Position numbers and translations under genes: made by a program. Shown here piece after piece: positions 1-7,619 of a DNA stretch of 10,794 bases. Numbering within the stretch: the first letter of the stretch is position 1; every line of letters begins with the position of its first letter. Source of the DNA: Cellvibrio sp. (lineage in GTDB: Bacteria; Pseudomonadota; Gammaproteobacteria; Pseudomonadales; Cellvibrionaceae); contig JAJQJO010000097.1 in assembly GCA_021323495.1 (NCBI GenBank), forward strand, positions 1-10,794, in the 5' to 3' direction. The notes beneath the pieces are model-generated. The model was not told where the DNA came from and did no database searches. It was given only the letters and a program-made list of their open reading frames with translations.

Positions 1-536
1 GTACGCCTGGAATCCTGGTCGTCATCGTCCAGATAGTTGATCCAGGAAGCCTGCCCCTGCAGAAATACTGTATCTGCGTCAAATATCCTTGCGCGTGCGA
101 TCGGCGCCGCTGAAATAATTTCGCGTTCATCCATGTTTTGAACCAGCCCGACGGCATCGGGAGTCTGCAATAACATCCGCCGCGAATGGTTTAGCTCCAG
201 CCCAAACGGGTCTTGCTCTTTGCCGAAGACGAGGGACGCACCCCCATCAACATATTCCTCATCACTCTGGGATTTTTCTGCAAATTTTTCCGCGTAAAAC
301 TGATAGTTGGCTTCCGCTGCAACTAACCAATTGGTGTAGTCTGCGGTCAGGTTGGCCTGATAGACATCCTGCCGCTCTTCAATGGGATCAACCGCAGCCT
401 TGGTAGTGTTATCAGACATTGAACTATTGACTGATATAGCTCCGCCAAATATTTCATTGGCCTGCGCCTGGTTAAATATCAGCAGCGCAATGGATAGCGG
501 AAGCGTGCGCGCGGGAAGTGATTTTATTATGCCCAT
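1..536 (-). CDS. Probable outer-membrane beta-barrel protein of the exopolysaccharide locus (3' part beyond window)
   Basis: The minus frame is open from an ATG at 536 to the window edge (178 codons, no stop). The first 26 residues form a signal peptide: basic start, hydrophobic stretch SIALLIF, and an AQA site before Asn27. The rest alternates polar and aromatic residues as in beta-barrel strands (for example YTNWLVAAEANYQFYAEKF) and has no further membrane helix. A good ribosome site, GAGG six bases before the ATG, and a gap of only 15 bp to the upstream kinase-like gene put it last of the five minus-strand genes seen here. In XrtA/PEP-CTERM exopolysaccharide loci an outer-membrane beta-barrel gene of unknown role sits at this place after the kinase. 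The family assignment is inference from position and general look; the C-terminal strands that would prove a barrel lie outside the window. Confidence 0.7.
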   Translation of the reverse strand, partial: MGIIKSLPARTLPLSIALLIFNQAQANEIFGGAISVNSSMSDNTTKAAVDPIEERQDVYQANLTADYTNWLVAAEANYQFYAEKFAEKSQSDEEYVDGGASLVFGKEQDPFGLELNHSRRMLLQTPDAVGLVQNMDEREIISAAPIARARIFDADTVFLQGQASWINYLDDDDQDSRR

Positions 537-551
537 GACTCGCCTCAACTA

Positions 552-1340
552 TCAGTTATTGAACACCACGCCGGCAAATTTTTCTTTACCTACCGCGTCA
601 ACTGCCGAGAGGACTTCATCGGCGACCACTTTTCCGAAGGGCACAACCAAAAGCGCATGATCACAATAGCGCGCCAGAATACGCGCCTCGGTCGATAGCT
701 GGATTGAGGGCGCATCCAATACAATAAATCTATCCGGGTAGCGCGATTTTATTTCAGCAACCAATACTTCCATGCGCTTGGAATTAAAAAACTCTGCGGC
801 CGCATCGCTGGAACCGCCCGATGGGATAACCCGCAAACGCTCTATACCGGTTGGATAGATAATATTTTTAAGTGGCACAGTGTAGTCCGTCAGATAATTG
901 AACAGACCCGACCCGATCGTGGCCGCCACATATTTTTCTTCGACTACCGGCGAATAGGGATTGCAGTCAACATAGAGCGCGGTCTTGTGTTGGTCCAGGG
1001 CAAAAGTGGCGGCGAGGTTAAAACTAAAATAACTGGAGGACACATCCGCAGCAACGGATGACACCAACACCACCATATTGTCGGTGCGATGACGCTGCAA
1101 TAACCTGATCCGCACCTCGCGAAATGCATTTAATACTTCGCGCTGGCGCATACCGGTGAACACAATTTTTTTCTCGTACAACTCCTCTTGTGTCCAGAGC
1201 ACGGGCATATCCATATTTTTGATTTTTTCGCGCTTGCGGTGCTCAAGTACAGCGTCTTTAACCAGCTGGTCGCTGTCTTCCACCAGCGCATCAACATCTA
1301 CCATCAGCTGGCTTAAATTTTTTTCTTTTCGCTTGTCCAT
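552..1340 (-). CDS. BY-kinase-like (CpsD/Wzc kinase-domain) P-loop protein with degenerate Walker A; probable pseudokinase
   Basis: A 262-residue protein with the fold order of the cytoplasmic tyrosine autokinase domain that partners Wzz-type chain-length proteins. After a charged helical N terminus (1-60) comes a helix with the FREVRIRLLQ pattern (73-82) that in these kinases precedes the P-loop. A beta strand VVLVSS (90-95) leads into the Walker A site, but the expected GxGK[ST] reads DVSSS (99-103), so the phosphate-binding Lys is Ser102. The Walker A' Asp (YVDCNP, Asp125) and Walker B Asp (FIVLDAP, Asp209) remain. The protein stops right after the conserved GVVFN strand, so the C-terminal tyrosine cluster used for autophosphorylation is missing too. 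It lies 25 bp after the Wzz-like gene. I chose ATG 1340; a GTG directly before it (1343) is equally possible, with AGGG upstream. A regulatory role on Wzz without catalysis is inference. Confidence 0.85.
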   Translation of the reverse strand: MDKRKEKNLSQLMVDVDALVEDSDQLVKDAVLEHRKREKIKNMDMPVLWTQEELYEKKIVFTGMRQREVLNAFREVRIRLLQRHRTDNMVVLVSSVAADVSSSYFSFNLAATFALDQHKTALYVDCNPYSPVVEEKYVAATIGSGLFNYLTDYTVPLKNIIYPTGIERLRVIPSGGSSDAAAEFFNSKRMEVLVAEIKSRYPDRFIVLDAPSIQLSTEARILARYCDHALLVVPFGKVVADEVLSAVDAVGKEKFAGVVFNN

Positions 1341-1365
1341 CACTGTGCCCTGATTAACTAAGTGT

Positions 1366-2883
1366 TTAACCCTTGTTCATTTGCCAATAGATGGCAATTG
1401 CCAGGTAACAAATCATTCCGAGTGTGGCTATAAAAAAAATCAACAGGACATCTTTTTTCAATAACCGATCACCAATGGGCGAGTTGTAGTGCGGGATAAC
1501 ACCAACAACTTCGATATCCGAAGGCAATTGCTTCTGCAACATGCGCGCAGAACGCAAATGCGGGTCGACCATTACAAACAACAACAGCAAACCAATCGGT
1601 GCCAATAATCCAAAAATGGGACCAACCAGCGCAAAATGGATAAAGTGCAAACCCGAGGGTTTAAGTGGAAAGCTTGCCGGTTCCTGGATCCGGTAAGAGA
1701 CACCTTGCCCTTCGATATCCAGGGTCATGGATACCCGTGCGGTTTCCTTGCGCTGCAACATCTCTTCGTACACTTTTTTAGTGACATCGTAATCGCGTGT
1801 TAGCTCGGACAAATCGGCCTGGTTAGCGGCAATGCGTTGCTGGCGGGCAAACTCTTCTTCTTGCAACACCAATAGTGATTGCATACGTCTTTTCTGCGCA
1901 CGCAAATCGACTTCAGCATCTGACAGCTGTTTGCGCAATTCCTCATAGAGTGGATTCTCTATTTTGTCGGAACTGCCATAGACATCACCGGAGGATTTGA
2001 TTTTGCCGATCGCAGAATCCAGCTCAGCTATTTGCGCCCGCAATGACACCACATCAGGATAATTTTCCTGATAACTCAGCAACATTTGTTCCAGCTGGGC
2101 ATTCAAGGTCTGGCGGCGCTGGCGCATTTCATCGACCTGCCCCTTCGCTTGCAAGTATTGTCCTTCGGTATTTAATTGTTGCTGGATGGAATTGATCCTG
2201 GACTGGGCTTCTTCAATACCAATCTTTAGCGTTTCTACTTCCTGGCGCAGTTGCGCGATACGTGCACTGACCGAATCTTCACTGCCGTCGGTATTTTTTG
2301 ATTTGAATTCTTTCAGTTTTTCTTCAGCGGATTCCAGTTGCTTTTTATAAGTTTGTACCTGGGCATCGATAAAGTTATAAGCTCCAACACTCTCATCGCG
2401 CTTGCGCTTCGCGGTATCTTCAATAAACACGTTGACGACTGCATTCAGGATTTCAAACGAACTATCAGGGTTATTGGCGGTATAACTGATCTGCACATAA
2501 TTTTCATTGCGCTCACGCGCGACCATCACACCTTCGCGCAGCGTTTTCACTAATAGATCCTGCTCATCGACCGACGCAGAACCTTTCATGAGTCCTGCTT
2601 GCTTGGCAGTCTCAAGCATAATCCTGCGGGTATAAATAACTTCACTGGCCTGCTCGGAGCGATCTATCTTGGTGATTTCTGCGCGCCCCTTAAGCAAGGG
2701 CTCGATAATATTGGTCACATCGGCAAACAACACCACTTTAGTGGTATAGCTTTTTGGCCACACCAACCCAAGCGCAAGGAAAGCGTAGGTTACTGCGAGG
2801 AATAACAGCACACACCAAAACCGTAAACGAATGAGCTCTGCGCGCAATGCCGCCAGTAAATCTTTTAGATATGCTTTATCCAT
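1366..2883 (-). CDS. Wzz/GumC-like polysaccharide chain-length determinant (XrtA-system type)
   Basis: A 505-residue inner-membrane protein that would set polymer length and bridge to the export lipoprotein. It has a first membrane helix at about 22-42, then a periplasmic Wzz domain with the SYTTKVVLFAD strand, and a very long coiled coil between about 150 and 390 rich in Glu, Gln, Lys and Arg. A Pro-containing PASFPLKPSG segment (402-411) precedes a second helix at about 416-439. Unlike Wzc it has no kinase domain: after a short cytoplasmic stretch ending in VVGVIPHY it crosses the membrane again at about 479-499. This third helix is typical of the chain-length proteins of XrtA/PEP-CTERM exopolysaccharide loci. 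The start ATG at 2883 has a modest GAGAT ribosome site. Stop to next gene is 25 bp, consistent with an operon with the kinase-like gene. Confidence 0.92.
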   Translation of the reverse strand: MDKAYLKDLLAALRAELIRLRFWCVLLFLAVTYAFLALGLVWPKSYTTKVVLFADVTNIIEPLLKGRAEITKIDRSEQASEVIYTRRIMLETAKQAGLMKGSASVDEQDLLVKTLREGVMVARERNENYVQISYTANNPDSSFEILNAVVNVFIEDTAKRKRDESVGAYNFIDAQVQTYKKQLESAEEKLKEFKSKNTDGSEDSVSARIAQLRQEVETLKIGIEEAQSRINSIQQQLNTEGQYLQAKGQVDEMRQRRQTLNAQLEQMLLSYQENYPDVVSLRAQIAELDSAIGKIKSSGDVYGSSDKIENPLYEELRKQLSDAEVDLRAQKRRMQSLLVLQEEEFARQQRIAANQADLSELTRDYDVTKKVYEEMLQRKETARVSMTLDIEGQGVSYRIQEPASFPLKPSGLHFIHFALVGPIFGLLAPIGLLLLFVMVDPHLRSARMLQKQLPSDIEVVGVIPHYNSPIGDRLLKKDVLLIFFIATLGMICYLAIAIYWQMNKG

Positions 2884-2917
2884 GAACTATCTCAATTCGT
2901 GAGCCGGGAATTTTCCA

Positions 2918-2954
2918 ATCGGTTGTGTTATCGGCTGTGTTACTGGTTGTATTA
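2918..2954 (-). repeat. Three tandem 12-bp units, each starting with an in-frame TAA, at the end of the export gene
   Basis: Read on the minus strand from 2954, the units are TAATACAACCAG, TAACACAGCCGA and TAACACAACCGA. The last two differ at one base, the first from the third at three. The first TAA is the stop codon of the export lipoprotein gene, and because the unit is four codons long the next two TAA triplets are in the same frame. The array fills half of the gap to the Wzz-like gene. Confidence 0.8.
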
Positions 2955-3572
2955 AAAGTTGCGCTCCGGAACCGTCACTATATCCGAGGGCTGGAGGGTA
3001 TAGTTGGTTTCAACATCGCCATCGTCAATCAAATCCTCCAGTTTTATGGGATAAACTTTCAATTCATTGTTCACCGTGCGATATAACTTGGCCTTATTGG
3101 CCGACGCAAATTGGTTGGGGCCACCTGCGAGCAATACCAAATCCAGCACCGTCATGCCTTCGCGATAGGGAATCGATTGAGGATTTTCCACTGCACCGGT
3201 AATCCGCACCCGCCGCTGGAAATCAGAACTGCTCGGATTGACAACTATCACCGTGACCTGCGGACTTTTGATGTAGGTAGTAAGGCTATTGGTGATGTTT
3301 TTGGAGAGCTGGCCGGTGGTTAAATCGGCTGCCATCACATCGCCAATCAATGGCATGGATATTTTGCCATCGGGACGGACCGGGACGTTGATCGACATTT
3401 CCGGGTTGCGCCACACGTTGACCGAGAGTGCATCGCCTACACCAATGCGATATTCAGCCAGCACCGCCGCATCGGCACTTTCAGGAATTTGTACTGTTTT
3501 ACTACTGCTACTGCAAGCCGCCAACACCAGCGCCGCCAATACTACACCAACAGTTGCCAGAACATTTTTCAT
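2952..3572 (-). CDS. Wza-like polysaccharide export lipoprotein
   Basis: A 206-residue protein with a lipoprotein signal peptide ending in the lipobox LAAC (Cys20) followed by SSSS, so it is probably anchored in the outer membrane. Residues 41-111 form the Poly_export domain (YRIGVGDALSVNVW, then RPDGKISMPLIGDV and SPQVTVIVV). Residues 121-150 are one SLBB domain (RVRITGAVENP, then GMTVLDLVLLAGG), and the protein ends in a VPERNF tail. At about 200 residues it is shorter than E. coli Wza (about 380) and matches the single-SLBB export proteins of XrtA/PEP-CTERM loci. GAGGG seven to eight bases before the ATG supports the start. It would form the periplasmic and outer-membrane conduit together with the Wzz-like protein encoded next. 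The 68 bp after it hold a three-copy 12-bp repeat. Confidence 0.93.
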   Translation of the reverse strand: MKNVLATVGVVLAALVLAACSSSSKTVQIPESADAAVLAEYRIGVGDALSVNVWRNPEMSINVPVRPDGKISMPLIGDVMAADLTTGQLSKNITNSLTTYIKSPQVTVIVVNPSSSDFQRRVRITGAVENPQSIPYREGMTVLDLVLLAGGPNQFASANKAKLYRTVNNELKVYPIKLEDLIDDGDVETNYTLQPSDIVTVPERNF

Positions 3573-3610
3573 AGGACTTCCCTCAAAGGTTAATCTGACT
3601 CGACCGGTCC

Positions 3611-3637
3611 TGGCCCCCAGTTACATCGCGTGGGCCA
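3611..3637 (-). other. Inverted repeat in the transferase-export lipoprotein gap
   Basis: TGGCCC at 3611-3616 pairs with GGGCCA at 3632-3637 around a 15-base loop. It lies just after the transferase stop in transcription direction and before the export lipoprotein ribosome site. There is no T run, so it is not a standard intrinsic terminator; it could be a transcript-processing or stability hairpin, or chance. Confidence 0.3.
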
Positions 3638-3640
3638 ACA

Positions 3641-5050
3641 TTAATGCACACCTTTACCGAGCAATACGATTTCCACCGTTTGGATCATGATCAGCATATC
3701 CATAAAAAAACTATGGTTCTTGGTGTAATACAAATCGTATTGCAATTTGTTTTTAGCATCGTCTACCGATGCCCCGTAAGGATATTTTAATTGCGCCCAG
3801 CCCATCAAACCCGGCTTGACCTTGTGACGCATTTCGTAAAAGGGGATTTGCCGGGCAAGTTCAACTACAAACTCCGGCCGCTCCGGGCGCGGACCGACAA
3901 AACTCATATGGCCGGCGAACACATTGTACAGCTGGGGCAATTCATCCAGGCGGGTATTGCGGATAAAAGCCCCTACGCGGGTTACGCGTGCATCGTTTTT
4001 CTTGGCCCAGACCGCACCATTCTTTTCCGCATCCTGGCGCATACTGCGAAATTTATAAATACGGAAAGGACGGCCATTCAAGCCAACACGGATCTGGTGA
4101 TAGAGCACTGCGCCCGGGCTTTCCAGTTTCACGGCGATGGCGGTGAGCAGCATAAATGGCCAGAGGAACAATAAAAAAATCGAGGCCAGCGCCAGATCAA
4201 ACAGCCGCTTGGCGATCATGCGCCGCTTGGAATATTTGAATCCATCGGAAAATAACATCCAGCCAGGTTGCAATAAGCTGATATCGATTTTACCCAACTC
4301 CCGCTCACAAAAGCTCAGCGCATCGCTCGAGGCAACACCGGCAAGTTTGCAATCCAGAAATTGGCTGAGGGGAAAAGCATCACCACTGGTGCGGCGACGT
4401 TCATCGGGCGAAATAACGATTTCTGAAATCTGGAATTGTTTGGCAAATGCCACCCAATCCGCTGGCTCGGAAATAACCAATGAAGGATCAACCTGCACCG
4501 GCTCGTTGGCACTGGGAATACAACCGACAATGCGTACCCCGAGCACATTGACATCGGGAGCCAGGTCGGCAAGCAGATTATTTGCTTTGGCTCCTGCACC
4601 ATAAATCACCACCCGACGTTTTAATTGGTCGGTGTCGACAATTTTTACAAATATCCAACGCGATACCGATACCACCAGCGTGGATAACAATACGCTCCAG
4701 AAAATAAATGTCTGATTGATAAACGCGCCGGCAAAAAACAAATTAATGACATACAAAAACAAACTGCCGAGCAGGAAAAAGCTGACCATGGTGCGCAGCA
4801 CCATGCTGGAAAAACCTTCGCGGATAAGCGCGGAATACACTCCCATTGAAAGCGTACAACAACTCAACACCAATGAAAGTGTGATGATCGGCACCCAGGG
4901 ATTGAGGATGACTGCGGAAATTTCTTCCGGCTGTTGCACACTTATCTGCGAGACAAACCAGGCCACACCGGCAACAAGCAAAGCGTCCACAACCCCCAAG
5001 TAGAGGTAGGGAAGATGAATGTAATGCTTATTCAAGCGAATATAGGACAA
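3641..5050 (-). CDS. Undecaprenyl-phosphate sugar-1-phosphate transferase (EpsB/WcaJ/WbaP type, XrtA system)
   Basis: This polytopic membrane enzyme would start repeat-unit assembly by moving a sugar-1-phosphate from a UDP-sugar to undecaprenyl phosphate. Counted from the TTG at 5050 (469 residues), it has four N-terminal membrane helices (about 14-132), a Rossmann-like domain with YGAGAKA (150-156), then the catalytic bacterial sugar transferase domain from about 281. That domain shows the membrane hairpin, YKFRSM (332-337), the Asp-Glu pair in TRLDELPQ (369/370), PRPERPEF and PGLMGWAQ. The frame stays open upstream to an ATG at 5194 (517 residues), but that ATG lacks a ribosome site and its 48 extra residues look non-coding. 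The TTG has GAAGGA at 7-base spacing and gives the usual family length, with the start just before NKHYIHLPY. It is the first gene of the minus arm. The sugar is not deducible from sequence. Confidence 0.9.
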   Translation of the reverse strand: MSYIRLNKHYIHLPYLYLGVVDALLVAGVAWFVSQISVQQPEEISAVILNPWVPIITLSLVLSCCTLSMGVYSALIREGFSSMVLRTMVSFFLLGSLFLYVINLFFAGAFINQTFIFWSVLLSTLVVSVSRWIFVKIVDTDQLKRRVVIYGAGAKANNLLADLAPDVNVLGVRIVGCIPSANEPVQVDPSLVISEPADWVAFAKQFQISEIVISPDERRRTSGDAFPLSQFLDCKLAGVASSDALSFCERELGKIDISLLQPGWMLFSDGFKYSKRRMIAKRLFDLALASIFLLFLWPFMLLTAIAVKLESPGAVLYHQIRVGLNGRPFRIYKFRSMRQDAEKNGAVWAKKNDARVTRVGAFIRNTRLDELPQLYNVFAGHMSFVGPRPERPEFVVELARQIPFYEMRHKVKPGLMGWAQLKYPYGASVDDAKNKLQYDLYYTKNHSFFMDMLIMIQTVEIVLLGKGVH

Positions 5051-5261
5051 ACCCGATTCCTTCAAGTTGACGTGAGCGAGTGAGTGAAAGCGGCGGATTA
5101 TAGCAATGTTTATGACAATAATTCGATTTATTCCCGCCAGCACTTTCTCTACCTGTGAACATAGCCAATTCTTATTTGGATCGGCTGTCGTCATTTAAAC
5201 TTAAAGCGAATATGGTATTTTAGTCGCCCGTTCGTGGATCATCCCCCGCTAAGGATCAATC
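5051..5261. promoter_or_regulatory. Divergent intergenic region of the two polysaccharide arms
   Basis: If the sugar transferase begins at 5050, these 211 bp must hold the promoters for both arms. The stretch 5190-5225 is the most AT-rich part and offers minus-strand TAAAAT (5221-5216) and plus-strand TATGGT or TATTTT as weak -10 candidates. I see no convincing -35 partner or operator palindrome. AAGGA at 5251-5255 is the ribosome site for the plus-strand dehydrogenase. Confidence 0.4.
5058..5063 (-). promoter_or_regulatory. Ribosome binding site supporting a TTG start of the sugar transferase
   Basis: On the minus strand GAAGGA reads from 5063 to 5058, with a 7-base gap to the TTG at 5050. 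No comparable site precedes the in-frame ATG at 5194, where the upstream bases are TTCGCTTTAAGTTTAA. This is the main reason for preferring the shorter protein. Confidence 0.5.
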
Positions 5262-6536
5262 ATGTTTGCAAGCAACCCAAGGCTTTGTGTTATCGGTTTA
5301 GGTTATGTCGGCCTGCCGCTCGCTGTTGAATTCGGCAAAAAAATTACCACTCTCGGTTTCGATATCAACCAGGCACGCGTCGATGCATTGCGTTCGGGTG
5401 TAGACCACACATTGGAATTGACCGCCGAGGAATTGCAAGCAACTGAATTGCTGAGCTTTACCACCAACGAAGCAGACATAAAAGGCGCGGACGTTTATAT
5501 AGTCACTGTGCCGACCCCGATCAATAACAGTTACCAACCCGACCTGACACCGCTGGAAAAAGCCTCAGCGTTGCTTGGCCGCGTAATCAAGAAAAACGCC
5601 ATCGTTATTTTTGAATCAACTGTATACCCCGGTTGCACCGAAGAAATCTGTATTCCGATTATCGAGCAGGTTTCCGGTATGCGTTTCAATGAAGATTTTT
5701 TTGCCGGTTATAGTCCCGAGCGGATTAACCCCGGCGATAAACAACGCCGCATCCACAACATTGTCAAAATCACTTCCGGCTCCACGCCGGCCACGGCTGA
5801 TTATGTCGATGAGCTTTACCGCAAGATCGTCGTAGTTGGCACCCATAAGGCAAGCAGCATTAAAGTTGCCGAGGCGGCCAAGGTGATCGAAAACACCCAG
5901 CGCGATCTCAATATTGCGCTGGTGAATGAATTGGCATTGATCTTCCATCGCCTCGGGATAGATACCCTGGAAGTGCTCGAAGCCGCTGGCACCAAATGGA
6001 ATTTCCTGCCCTTCCGCCCGGGTTTGGTCGGCGGCCACTGTATCAGTGTTGACCCTTATTACCTGACCCATAAAGCGCAGCAAGTCGGCTACTACCCGGA
6101 AGTGATCCTCTCCGGCCGCCGCATCAATAACCGCATGGGCGCCTTTGTCGCCGATTCGGTAGTCAAGATGATGACCAAACGCAAAGCCCATGTGGTCGAC
6201 TCCAACGTGTTGATCATGGGTTTGACCTTTAAGGAAAATTGCCCCGACCTGCGCAATACCGGCGTGATCGATATTATCCAGGAGATGCGCAACTACAACA
6301 CCAATGTACAGATTTACGATCCTTGGGCGGACGCCGCCGAAGCCCGGCATGAATATGGCCTGGAACTGATCGACAAACCCGTCCCCGGCAGTTATCAGGC
6401 GATTATTATTTGTGTCGCCCACGACCTGTTCCGTGAAATGGGCGCGGAAGGCATACGCGCACTGGGTGCGCCCAACCATGTGCTCTTCGATGTAAAACAC
6501 ATACTGCCCAAACACGCGGTGGATGCGCGCCTCTAA
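5262..6536 (+). CDS. tviB: Nucleotide-sugar 6-dehydrogenase, UDP-HexNAc type (TviB/WbpO-like)
   Basis: A 424-residue cytosolic NAD-dependent enzyme that oxidises C6 of a UDP-sugar to the uronic acid in two steps. Residues 10-17 (VIGLGYVG) are the NAD-binding Rossmann loop. Residues 148-154 (AGYSPER) and 201-223 (KVAEAAKVIENTQRDLN region) are the central-domain signature with Lys207 and Asn211. The catalytic thiol is Cys260 in GLVGGHCISVDPYYL. That GGHC-x-VDP form is the one of TviB, WbpA and WbpO, which act on UDP-GlcNAc or UDP-GalNAc, rather than the GGSCFPKD form of UDP-glucose dehydrogenases. The C-terminal domain runs from about 315 (LIMGLTFKENCPDLRNT). AAGGA seven bases before the ATG fixes the start. 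It begins the plus-strand arm, and the epimerase ATG follows its stop after one base. Acetamido versus plain sugar specificity is inference. Confidence 0.93.
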   Translation: MFASNPRLCVIGLGYVGLPLAVEFGKKITTLGFDINQARVDALRSGVDHTLELTAEELQATELLSFTTNEADIKGADVYIVTVPTPINNSYQPDLTPLEKASALLGRVIKKNAIVIFESTVYPGCTEEICIPIIEQVSGMRFNEDFFAGYSPERINPGDKQRRIHNIVKITSGSTPATADYVDELYRKIVVVGTHKASSIKVAEAAKVIENTQRDLNIALVNELALIFHRLGIDTLEVLEAAGTKWNFLPFRPGLVGGHCISVDPYYLTHKAQQVGYYPEVILSGRRINNRMGAFVADSVVKMMTKRKAHVVDSNVLIMGLTFKENCPDLRNTGVIDIIQEMRNYNTNVQIYDPWADAAEARHEYGLELIDKPVPGSYQAIIICVAHDLFREMGAEGIRALGAPNHVLFDVKHILPKHAVDARL

Positions 6537-6537
6537 T

Positions 6538-7548
6538 ATGAAAATTCTCGTCACGGGAACCGCAGGATTTATCGGCGCCGCACTCGCCCAACAATTATTG
6601 GCGCGCGGCGATGAAGTTATCGGCATTGATAACCTCAACGATTATTACGATGCCCAGCTCAAGCAGGCGCGGCTGGATTTATTGGTCCCGCAACCGGGCT
6701 TTACCGAGTTGCGTATCGGCCTGGAAGATAAACCGGCAATCGACCAGGTATTCAAAACCCATCAGCCCCAGCGCGTAGTCAACCTCGCCGCGCAAGCGGG
6801 AGTGCGCTATTCGCTGAGCAACCCCCAGGCCTACGTCGACTCCAACATCACCGGCTTTTTAAATATCCTGGAAGCCTGCCGCCATTTCGGCACTGAACAC
6901 CTGGTGTACGCCTCCAGCAGTTCCGTCTACGGTGCAAATACGCGCATGCCGTTTGCCGAATGCGACAATGTGGACCATCCGGTGAGCCTTTATGCGGCGA
7001 CTAAAAAATCCAACGAGTTGATGGCCCACACATACAGCCATCTATTCGGGATTCCCACCACCGGCCTGCGTTTTTTTACTGTCTATGGCCCCTGGGGTCG
7101 TCCGGACATGGCGCCGATCCTGTTCGCGAATAAAATTGCGCGCGGTGAAGCCATCGACGTATTTAATTACGGCCATCATCGCCGCGACTTCACTTATATA
7201 GATGACATAGTCTCCGGCATCATCCACAGCCTGGATAACCCTGCCCAACCCAACGGTGACTGGAGCGGCGACAATCCCGACCCCGCCAGTTCCGCCGCGC
7301 CCTACCGCATTTACAACATCGGCTCCAACAACCCGGTGGAATTACTGCGCTTTATCGAATTGATGGAACAGGGTTTGGGCAAAACGGCAGTGAAGAATCT
7401 GCTGCCCATGCAACCGGGTGATGTGCCCGATACCTACGCCAATGTCGATTCGCTGGCCAACGCGGTCGGCTACAAACCGCAAACCTCGATCGAAGAAGGG
7501 GTTGCGCGTTTTATCGAATGGTATCGTCGCTATTACCGTATTCAGTAA
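6538..7548 (+). CDS. NAD-dependent nucleotide-sugar epimerase, UDP-uronate 4-epimerase type (CapI/WbpP-related)
   Basis: A 336-residue extended short-chain dehydrogenase. The NAD loop is GTAGFIG (7-13), the acidic residue binding the ribose is Asp31 in IGIDNLNDYYD, and the catalytic set is the Ser run in YASSSSVYG (126-129) plus Tyr152 and Lys156 in LYAATKKSNE. GLRFFTVYGPWGRPDMA and HHRRDFTYIDDIV are typical of UDP-glucuronate 4-epimerases of the CapI/LspL group. The reaction would turn the UDP-uronate made by the preceding gene into its C4 epimer, a galacturonate-type donor. I chose ATG 6538, one base after the dehydrogenase stop, because the GxxGxxG loop then sits at the normal distance. 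An in-frame ATG at 6523 lies inside the dehydrogenase gene. The gene ends in a region of degenerate repeats with further in-frame stops. Substrate (GlcA or GlcNAcA) is not settled. Confidence 0.92.
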   Translation: MKILVTGTAGFIGAALAQQLLARGDEVIGIDNLNDYYDAQLKQARLDLLVPQPGFTELRIGLEDKPAIDQVFKTHQPQRVVNLAAQAGVRYSLSNPQAYVDSNITGFLNILEACRHFGTEHLVYASSSSVYGANTRMPFAECDNVDHPVSLYAATKKSNELMAHTYSHLFGIPTTGLRFFTVYGPWGRPDMAPILFANKIARGEAIDVFNYGHHRRDFTYIDDIVSGIIHSLDNPAQPNGDWSGDNPDPASSAAPYRIYNIGSNNPVELLRFIELMEQGLGKTAVKNLLPMQPGDVPDTYANVDSLANAVGYKPQTSIEEGVARFIEWYRRYYRIQ

Positions 7549-7613
7549 GCCAAATTTAGCAAGCCCGATTCAGTAAAACCAAAGTCCCAGTGAGCCAAAA
7601 CCCTGTGAACCAA
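7543..7613 (+). repeat. Degenerate CAGTAAGCCAAA-like repeats at the end of the epimerase gene
   Basis: Related units begin at 7543 (CAGTAAGCCAAATT), 7571 (CAGTAAAACCAAAG), 7588 (CAGTGAGCCAAAAC) and 7604 (TGTGAACCAA). The first contains the epimerase stop codon TAA (7546). TGA at 7591 and TGA at 7606 fall in the same frame, so the gene end is followed by repeated in-frame stops. The units overlap the region where the deacetylase GTG candidate (7590) lies, which argues against that start. Confidence 0.55.
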
Positions 7614-7619
7614 GCACAC

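Noticed and set aside
552..1340. Frameshift or sequencing error explaining the missing P-loop lysine
   Set aside because: The frame is continuous and flanking strand and helix positions align without gaps to the canonical motif, so substitutions fit better than an indel.
3791..4604. Plus-strand open frames opposite the sugar transferase
   Set aside because: They mirror the conserved transferase coding sequence and have no ribosome sites or domain pattern.
5616..6638. Long minus-strand open frame (about 340 codons) opposite the dehydrogenase
   Set aside because: It is the antisense of a strongly conserved enzyme and its translation has no recognisable domain; the openness follows from the codon use of the real gene.
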